A program made the translations under genes and the position numbers. From Melanocharis versteri (Eukaryota > Chordata > Aves > Passeriformes > Melanocharitidae), in assembly GCA_013397845.1 (NCBI GenBank), contig VZTG01010068.1:105085-169084 (forward strand): 64,000 nucleotides of DNA, written 5' to 3'. The number at the start of each line of letters is the position of its first letter. Position 1 is the stretch's first letter. The notes beneath the pieces were generated by a model. The model was not told where the DNA came from. It saw only the letters and a list, made by a program, of their open reading frames with translations, and searched no databases. This document shows, one piece after another, positions 60,401 to 64,000 of the stretch.

Positions 60401-60545
60401 TCTCCTTGAAGCGTTTCCTCAGGTTCTCAATGAAGGCAGCCTCGCTGGTGAAGTTCTCCAGCAGGACAAAGTCCTGCACCCCGACGCGGTCCCGGGCCGT
60501 CAGAGCGCTCTCCATGGTCAGCCGGATGCCGTTGGCTCCCAATCC
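42466..60545 (-). CDS. MYO1C: Unconventional myosin-Ic, 31 coding exons
   Basis: Joined on the minus strand, 31 exons give one uninterrupted frame. From the Met at 60513-60515 (MESALTARDRVG) it is 1028 codons plus stop, the length of the short human MYO1C isoform. Myosin-Ic is a single-headed, actin-based motor that binds PIP2 membranes through its tail and serves GLUT4 exocytosis, hair-cell adaptation and cortical tension (family knowledge). Visible landmarks, numbered from that Met: P-loop GESGAGKT 105-112; switch I [10 protein letters not shown] 157-166; acidic TEDS-site Glu at the end of GEE (328-329); switch II DIYGFE 386-391; actin-binding YIRCMKPND near 586; IQ motifs about 704-770; TH1 tail 808-1028 with the basic KYDRKGYKARARQL phosphoinositide-binding strand; end VAPRLNSR. 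All introns but one are GT-AG. The tail excludes MYO1H, MYO1D and other class I myosins with fair confidence. Confidence 0.97.
43017..43116 (-). CDS. MYO1C: MYO1C window exon 30 (TH1 tail)
   Basis: IKFTVGQGKEGIIDFISGSE then LLIAKAKNGHLTV; donor GTGAGT. Confidence 0.95.
43307..43404 (-). CDS. MYO1C: MYO1C window exon 29 (TH1 tail)
   Basis: GDVVLQSDHVIETLTKTAIL then ANKINNVNINQG; donor GTGAGT. Confidence 0.95.
43679..43749 (-). CDS. MYO1C: MYO1C window exon 28 (TH1 tail)
   Basis: ISVSSLSDNLFVLHVHCEDN then KQK; donor GTACTG. Confidence 0.95.
44276..44411 (-). CDS. MYO1C: MYO1C window exon 27 (PIP2-binding core)
   Basis: YAVPVVKYDRKGYKARARQL, LLTQSSAIIVEESKIKQR and IDYSNLT; donor GTGGGA. Basic strands correspond to the PH-like phosphoinositide-binding signature of the myosin-Ic tail. 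Confidence 0.95.
44841..44896 (-). CDS. MYO1C: MYO1C window exon 26 (TH1 tail)
   Basis: A 56-base exon: REEINTKVLQALENEALK; donor GTGAGA. Found by phase and conservation. Confidence 0.93.
45007..45100 (-). CDS. MYO1C: MYO1C window exon 25 (TH1 tail)
   Basis: LEQKVIASEIFKGKKDNYPQ then SVPRLFINTRL; donor GTGAGT. SEIFKGKKDNYP is a class I tail signature. Confidence 0.96.
45101..46140 (-). other. MYO1C: MYO1C intron between exons 24 and 25
   Basis: 1.0 kb, GTACGG to AACTGCAA side acceptor TTGCAG. No content recognised. Confidence 0.8.
46141..46224 (-). CDS. MYO1C: MYO1C window exon 24 (TH1 tail)
   Basis: ASQLLRRLCMQNMVWTYCKR then ISPEWKQQ; donor GTACGG. Residues 808-835. Confidence 0.95.
46260..46802. 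repeat. A/C-rich minisatellite in a MYO1C intron
   Basis: About 540 bases of imperfect tandem units on plus: short module GGGACAAAAACCCAACA (17 bases) and, at irregular intervals, a longer module starting CAGCCCAGAACCTCTGAC. Plus strand is almost free of T, so the MYO1C transcript would be G/U-rich here. It lies between window exons 23 and 24. The long open frames on both strands here are artefacts of the repeat. Confidence 0.93.
47225..47384 (-). CDS. MYO1C: MYO1C window exon 23 (IQ3 and tail start)
   Basis: FIKGFIYRNHPRCPENEYFL, DYIRFSFLMNLKRNLPKN and ending TPPPSLCE; donor GTGGGA. IQ3-like helix, then the KSWPTPPP segment that opens the TH1 tail. Confidence 0.95.
47582..47666 (-). CDS. 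MYO1C: MYO1C window exon 22 (IQ2)
   Basis: ITIQSWWRGTLGRRKAAKRK then WAVETIR; donor GTGCGT. Second IQ motif (IQSWWRGTLGRR) and the beginning of the third. Confidence 0.95.
47912..47980 (-). CDS. MYO1C: MYO1C window exon 21 (IQ1)
   Basis: TKMQATWRGFYHRKKFLTMK then RS; donor GTATGA. First calmodulin-binding IQ motif of the lever arm. Confidence 0.95.
48087..48163 (-). CDS. MYO1C: MYO1C window exon 20
   Basis: [20 protein letters not shown] then RKQSL; donor [18 protein letters not shown] is the class I signature at the motor/neck junction. Confidence 0.96.
48335..48448 (-). CDS. MYO1C: MYO1C window exon 19
   Basis: YKSLCPETWPTWDGRPYDGV then HLGYKPEEYKMG; donor GTCAGT. Converter. Confidence 0.96.
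48678..48795 (-). CDS. MYO1C: MYO1C window exon 18 (converter start)
   Basis: RFDEVLIRHQVKYLGLMENL then RVRRAGFAYRRKYEVFLQ; donor GTGAAG. Reactive-thiol helix and the RxxGFAYRRxY start of the converter. Confidence 0.96.
49290..49395 (-). CDS. MYO1C: MYO1C window exon 17 (actin-binding)
   Basis: AATQFKNSLSKLMEILMSKE then SYIRCMKPNDAKQA; donor GTACGG. The FKNSL...YIRCMKPND block is the SH1/actin-binding helix of the motor. Confidence 0.96.
49556..49636 (-). CDS. MYO1C: MYO1C window exon 16 (loop 2)
   Basis: TMCNSENPIINQCFDRTELT then DKKRPET; donor GTGAGA. Basic actin-binding loop 2. Confidence 0.95.
49873..49919 (-). CDS. MYO1C: MYO1C window exon 15
   Basis: A 47-base exon: FLDKNNDLLFRNLKE after completing Gly; donor GTGAGT. 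FLDKNND is the usual start of loop 2 in class I myosins. Confidence 0.94.
50053..50147 (-). CDS. MYO1C: MYO1C window exon 14
   Basis: HKLADQKTRKSLGREEFRLS then HYAGDVTYSVA plus one base of Gly; donor GTAACA. HYAGDVTY is the conserved strand of the lower 50 kDa subdomain. Confidence 0.95.
50680..50771 (-). CDS. MYO1C: MYO1C window exon 13
   Basis: DEECLRPGDATDTTFLEKLE then NHPHFL plus two bases of Thr; donor GTGAGT. Confidence 0.96.
51128..51208 (-). CDS. MYO1C: MYO1C window exon 12
   Basis: [20 protein letters not shown] then KGIISIL; donor GTGAGT. Residues 433-459. Confidence 0.96.
51542..51647 (-). CDS. MYO1C: MYO1C window exon 11 (relay helix)
   Basis: [20 protein letters not shown] then KSEQEEYESEGIA; donor GTAAGA. 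The [15 protein letters not shown] block is the relay helix, invariant in myosins. Confidence 0.96.
52291..52373 (-). CDS. MYO1C: MYO1C window exon 10 (switch II)
   Basis: EEKFPGWRSTTVLGLL, switch II DIYGFE, then VFQHN plus two bases of Ser; donor GTTTGT, a weaker site. Confidence 0.96.
52581..52700 (-). CDS. MYO1C: MYO1C window exon 9 (GC donor)
   Basis: LVSPLNLEQAAYARDALAKA to VNKSLAYK. Its 5' splice site is AAG|GCAAGT, a GC rather than GT donor with otherwise perfect consensus. A GT four bases further on would break the frame. Confidence 0.95.
52922..52993 (-). CDS. MYO1C: MYO1C window exon 8 (TEDS site)
   Basis: LLAVDGSVLRDALIHKKIIA then KGEE; donor GTAAGA. The final Glu-Glu falls sixteen residues before the DALAK box of the next exon, the TEDS position. 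The site is acidic here, so no heavy-chain phosphorylation is needed there. Confidence 0.94.
53460..53573 (-). CDS. MYO1C: MYO1C window exon 7
   Basis: DLLSIVASVLHLGNVQF to NQIKYLAR; donor GTGAGT. Contains the LHLGN helix typical of myosin motors. Confidence 0.96.
53797..53895 (-). CDS. MYO1C: MYO1C window exon 6
   Basis: GHCARVSSINDKNEWKIMRR to NDSEVE; donor GTGAGG. Not picked up as a long open frame, but fits in phase between its neighbours and matches the myosin-Ic motor. Confidence 0.94.
54098..54277 (-). CDS. MYO1C: MYO1C window exon 5
   Basis: GAPVGGHILNYLLEKSRVVH, ERNFHIFYQLLEGGEEDLL and ending QYHYLVK; donor GTGAAC. Residues 175-234, upper 50 kDa subdomain with the LLEKSRV strand. 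Confidence 0.96.
54937..55017 (-). CDS. MYO1C: MYO1C window exon 4 (switch I)
   Basis: [20 protein letters not shown] then DVQFDYR; donor GTAAGT. Contains switch I ([10 protein letters not shown]), which closes over the gamma-phosphate. Confidence 0.96.
55391..56374. repeat. G-run minisatellite (GGGATACA / GGGCACA units), interrupted by gap
   Basis: Tandem GGGATACA, GGGCACA and GGGACACA units fill both sides of a 651-base gap, at 55391-55609 and 56261-56374, so the array probably spans about 1 kb. G-triplets are spaced by 4-6 bases on plus. The minus strand reads C-rich and open in all frames, giving spurious long open frames. Confidence 0.93.
55610..56260. other. Assembly gap of 651 N
   Basis: Undetermined bases inside the minisatellite; the real length is unknown. 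Confidence 0.98.
56702..56900 (-). CDS. MYO1C: MYO1C window exon 3 (P-loop)
   Basis: YAIADNSYRSLRTERKDQ, the ATP-binding P-loop GESGAGKT (residues 105-112), then KKILQYYAVTCP and DRLLQSNPVLE. Donor GTACCT. Carries the catalytic Lys-Thr of the nucleotide pocket. Confidence 0.96.
56901..59699 (-). other. MYO1C: MYO1C intron between exons 2 and 3
   Basis: 2.8 kb intron, donor GTGAGT, acceptor CTCCCAG. A 17-base T run at 57738-57754 and a 15-base T run near 59197-59211 (poly(A) on the transcribed strand) are simple repeats. No recognised exon. Confidence 0.8.
59700..59815 (-). CDS. MYO1C: MYO1C window exon 2
   Basis: TYIGSVLVSVNPYKDLEIYT to VSPH plus two bases of Leu; donor GTGAGT. Residues 43-81, N-terminal motor beta-strands with the NPY adenine-contact motif. 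Confidence 0.95.
59816..60389 (-). other. MYO1C: MYO1C intron between exons 1 and 2 of the window
   Basis: 574 bases, GTGAGT to TTTTCAG, nothing recognised. Confidence 0.85.
60390..60545 (-). CDS. MYO1C: MYO1C window exon 1 (start of short isoform)
   Basis: Acceptor CTGCAG before 60545, donor GTGAGT after 60390. Encodes GLGANGIRLT then MESALTARDRVGVQDFVLLE and ends KENLIY. Because the exon has an acceptor and ten in-frame codons before the Met, it is not the first exon: upstream exons can either be non-coding (short isoform) or add an N-terminal extension. Confidence 0.95.
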
Positions 60546-63500
60546 CTGCAGCCACAAGCACGGGGAAGTTGGGATGGCTGCGGGTTTGCAGGCAGCTCCC
60601 CGAGTCCACAAGAACCACAATTTCCCCCAGATAACCAAGATTATTAAAATAATCTCACTGCTGCTGCTGAAAATATTACTCAGTGATTACCAACGCTGCA
60701 TCAGGTGTCTGCTCTAATTGCTTTGAGGGAAGACAAGCATTAGGGGAAAATTACTGCTAAATTTCCAATAACTTCAAATCAATCAAACAAACAAACGTTT
60801 GCTAAAGTGAATAAAACTTGGATTTCCTTTCCCAGGCATCCTTTAGCAGGAGAGAGACTGAAGTGTGTTCTCTCCTCTCTCTCTGATTTCACAACGGGAA
60901 GCTGTTTCGAGGTAAGGAATCTTTTATGACTAATGATGATTCATGTCAGGAGCAAACAGCTCCACATTGCTGACCAATTCAAAAGCTTTAGCAAGGCACC
61001 CGATGGGAAAATCCTGAGAAAACTGAGAAGAAATGAGAAATGGGCATTTCTGCATCCCACACCACTGAATTTAGACTGTGACACCAACGTGCAGTGAGAG
61101 ACTCCTACCCCGACCCTCTTTTAAAGGTTACATTTTCAACGTGGTGTGGGTGAGACACAGCCATCTGTGGAAAGCACTCGTCTGCTGACTCCTGACTTCA
61201 CTGCAAAGCAGGGAGGGGAAATCTGCACCCAGGGGTGACTCAGTGGCTGCCTGCTGGGGAAATCTCTACTCAAGGGACAGAGATGGGGAAGATGAGAGGC
61301 ACCACAGAAACCAGAGACAGGAGACACAACATGTGAAAGCCTCTGCCTCACACCTGCCTGCATTTCCTTATCTCCTTGAACCCTTCTCACTTTGCAAACT
61401 GCTCACAAAAGCAAGAACCCTTCTCCTAAATCATTTTCCTAAAGCACTAAGTGATATTCTGGGATGTTGCCCAAACACCAGAAGTCCTGTTCCTAAGCAG
61501 GCTCATGCACCAACAGCAACCCCAGACACTCATCACAAACTGGGAATGCCAGACCCTGCACAAGGATGTAGACAACTTTTACTGACTCACAGAGTTCCTT
61601 TCTGCACCTTCCCAAGATGTACAAGTGGTCAAACCACAGGGACTGATGGTGGGCAGGGCAAAAAATAAACCCAGCCTTGGCCAGGAAGAAAATTTACTTG
61701 AAGTCTTGTTAAAAGCAAGACTCCCTGAAATATCAGTTTGGGTCCAAACAGGTGCAAATCCCCTCAGTCTGCAGTTGTTTTGACTCACCAATTTCTTGGT
61801 AAATGTTTTTTTGATTTGGTAAATGATTAATAAATGCAGTCCGAATTGGCTTCTTCCCTGTAAGCCTGGGCAGAAGTGATTGCCTGAAACCAGCAGTTTT
61901 CAGATAGGAAAATTAGCTCCTTCTGGAAATCTCAAATCCAGACCCACTCTAATGGCTCAAACACCACAAAGAGACATCATTTGATTTCCTGTTTTATTTT
62001 TTCCAATTAGTCTCATGGTCTGGAAGGCCTGAGCTCTAAGCTTGGAAACACCCAGCCTGGAAGGAATTCTGCAGATACTGTCACGAAGTTATCGTTCTAA
62101 AATGACCAAAATTTTCCAAGCCAAGTTCTTGACAGCTTCAGCAAAATGCTCTGCTGTCTTCTACCCTCTTTGCCAAGGTGAGGAGAAAAGGGAAAACCCT
62201 TGGAGAAGGAAGGTGGTGAGATAAGGAAAGGAAAACAGAGATAAATCACATAGAAATAAACTCTGCCTAGAAACTGGAATCCTTCTGTCAGAGCAGTGCA
62301 ATCCTGGAGCAGGTTTTGGCCAAGGTGATGAGAACAAAGGCAAAACCAAAGGAAAAGAATGACTTTTCAACTGGGTACGTTTACGACCACAGTCCTAAAA
62401 CACAGCTGCCTCCACAAGGACTGAGGAGAAACTCCCAGCCTTGCACAGTTAATCCCAGTTTATATAATCCTGAAGACTTTCACAGCAAACGTCACTGCAG
62501 CAGCTCTTTCATCAGCCCCTCCCTGCAGGCCTGGACAAAGTGATCCCAGCTGTGCACATCCAGAGAGGGAAGAGCCAATCCATCCCCCTCCCAACACAGA
62601 AAATTGCACTCTGGCCGCCTCCTCTGGGACAGGCATTTAAGGGCAAGAATTTTCGGTTTCCTCCAGTTTTTGTCTCCCCATTCAACTCCAACCTCTCGCC
62701 GTGAGAACAAAATAACGACCTCAGCTCTGCAGTCGGCTCAAAACAAAACAAAAGCCAAACCGAGGCGACTGAGAGCGGCTTTTTGGTGAGAATTTAATGT
62801 GCCCAGGGGATGTGATGCTGTCAGAGCCTCCAGAACATAAACTCTACTCAGTCTCGTACCCTCCCAGGCCCAAGTTCAGTGCAAATACAAGCCAGAGCTG
62901 AGCAAGAGGCACTGCTCCATGCCAGCATTTTGCTTTATTGCATATGTCCAAGTCTACCACCAGCTTCAAATGTCAGTGTTAACTGTTTCACTGCCACTGG
63001 CATCGACAGATGGACCATAAAAGGAGGTGAAAATAAACCCTTTTTTGCAAAATGGAAACAGAACAGCCACGCAGAAGGAAGGAAGTGGGGAGGAAAGACA
63101 CTACTTAAGAAAAAATAATCACAGTGATGACCATATGCTCCTACTGAATGATGAGTGTGACAGTAAGGCAGCGAATAAATTACAATAACCAAAATGTTGG
63201 TGATTTTCTGTTAGCAGGCAGACACCAGATCTGGTGGCTGTAAATTAATGCTAGAAAACCCAGTCTGGGGGATAAATGTGGTACAGTGGAACTAATTAAC
63301 CATTAAAGCAGTTTGTCTAGGGACAAGACTGATTCCCTTGCTGCCTTTGCAGGGCATGAATTTCTCTGTGCCCAACCACCTCAGACTGATACACATTTAC
63401 AACATCCTCTGCTCCAGGCCAGAGATCAGCTTGGAAAAGTCTGAAAGCCCTGTGGCAGGGAGTCTATTCCAGATAATTGGGAGAACACAGGCTGTGAGGG

Positions 63501-64000
63501 TCTGATCAGACTCCTCCTCGTGAAAATCAGTTTTTCTGGAAGCTGCTGTGACAGTGAGGAAGGAGCTTTGTGCAGCTGCACCCTTTGGCTTGCACTGGCC
63601 CAGGACTTGTGCAACAAACCAGGCTGGAAATCTGACAGGGATTAAAACTCACTCAGATTCGTTCATTGTTTGAATCCAGGTCATTTTCCCACACTGGTCC
63701 CACATGTAATGACGATGGCCAAGGATAGGGTGATGGGGAACCACAGCAGGGTCAGGGAGGAGCAGGATTCAGCAGCAGGGCCAGTTCCTGCTGCTTTTAA
63801 ATGTTTGGGAAATTTCCACCTAAGAGGCAAGTCGGGTTTAGCCTAAAGCTCAGCATCAAATCCCTCCTCCAGGCTTTGCTGCTGGCACCAGGTAACACCT
63901 CTAAACCAAACCAGTGCAACTCAACCAGCAAAAGAAAGACCAGGAAAAAAGAATCTGGTGGTTTTCTCTCCAGGTTTTGAGCCACATCACCTCCCTGTGG
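60546..64000 (-). other. MYO1C: MYO1C 5' intron (to window edge)
   Basis: Sequence upstream of the first recognised MYO1C exon. I searched both strands for a coding first exon (for example the short Met-Arg-Tyr-Arg start of the nuclear isoform) and for a CpG island and saw neither. It most likely belongs to a large first intron. Confidence 0.6.

Noticed and set aside
1..64000. CRISPR arrays, phage or bacterial defence systems, tRNA or rRNA genes, endogenous retroviruses
   Set aside because: The tandem repeats lack the regular repeat-spacer design of CRISPR, no cloverleaf or rRNA segment was recognised, and the only transposon protein remnant is a LINE. The window is a normal vertebrate gene cluster.

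Overview
The window is a piece of vertebrate, almost certainly avian, nuclear genome. Every real gene is split by GT-AG introns. Two decayed copies of CR1 retroposon 3' ends are present, the typical bird interspersed repeat, and introns are compact. I cannot name the species. Three conserved genes are recognised: CRK (plus strand, 1 to about 16.9 kb), YWHAE (plus strand, about 19.7 to 40.7 kb) and MYO1C (minus strand, about 41.1 kb to at least 60.5 kb).

CRK enters already inside exon 1 (the first 17 codons are off the left edge) and is otherwise complete. The SH2 half is in exons 1-2, SH3N in exon 2, and SH3C spans exons 2-3. Two in-frame donor sites in exon 2 explain the CRK-I (predicted 205 aa) and CRK-II (305 aa) forms. 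A long 3' UTR with four AATAAA signals follows. A CpG-rich island at about 19.6-20.5 kb holds a 660-base assembly gap in which the first exon of YWHAE must lie, because exons 2-6 (residues 22-255 of 14-3-3 epsilon) are all visible downstream and the first 21 codons are nowhere else in the window. YWHAE intron 1 carries a decayed LINE reverse-transcriptase fragment.

MYO1C runs towards YWHAE. Their predicted poly(A) signals are only about 420 bases apart, tail to tail. I resolved 31 coding exons by reading frame and splice sites. From the internal Met in the first of them they give exactly 1028 codons: motor (P-loop, switch I, switch II, actin-binding region), three IQ-like motifs and the TH1 tail. 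One intron uses a GC donor. Two introns hold minisatellites, one of them G-run rich and interrupted by a second assembly gap. The exons upstream of the first recognised MYO1C exon, which would encode longer N-termini, are not found before the right edge.

The three proteins do not form a pathway by themselves: an SH2/SH3 adaptor, a phosphoserine-binding adaptor and a membrane-linked motor. Their clustering matches the conserved block known from human 17p13.3, but the MYO1C orientation and position differ from my recollection of the human order. I found no CRISPR array, tRNA, rRNA, bacterial-type system or novel multi-gene system here.
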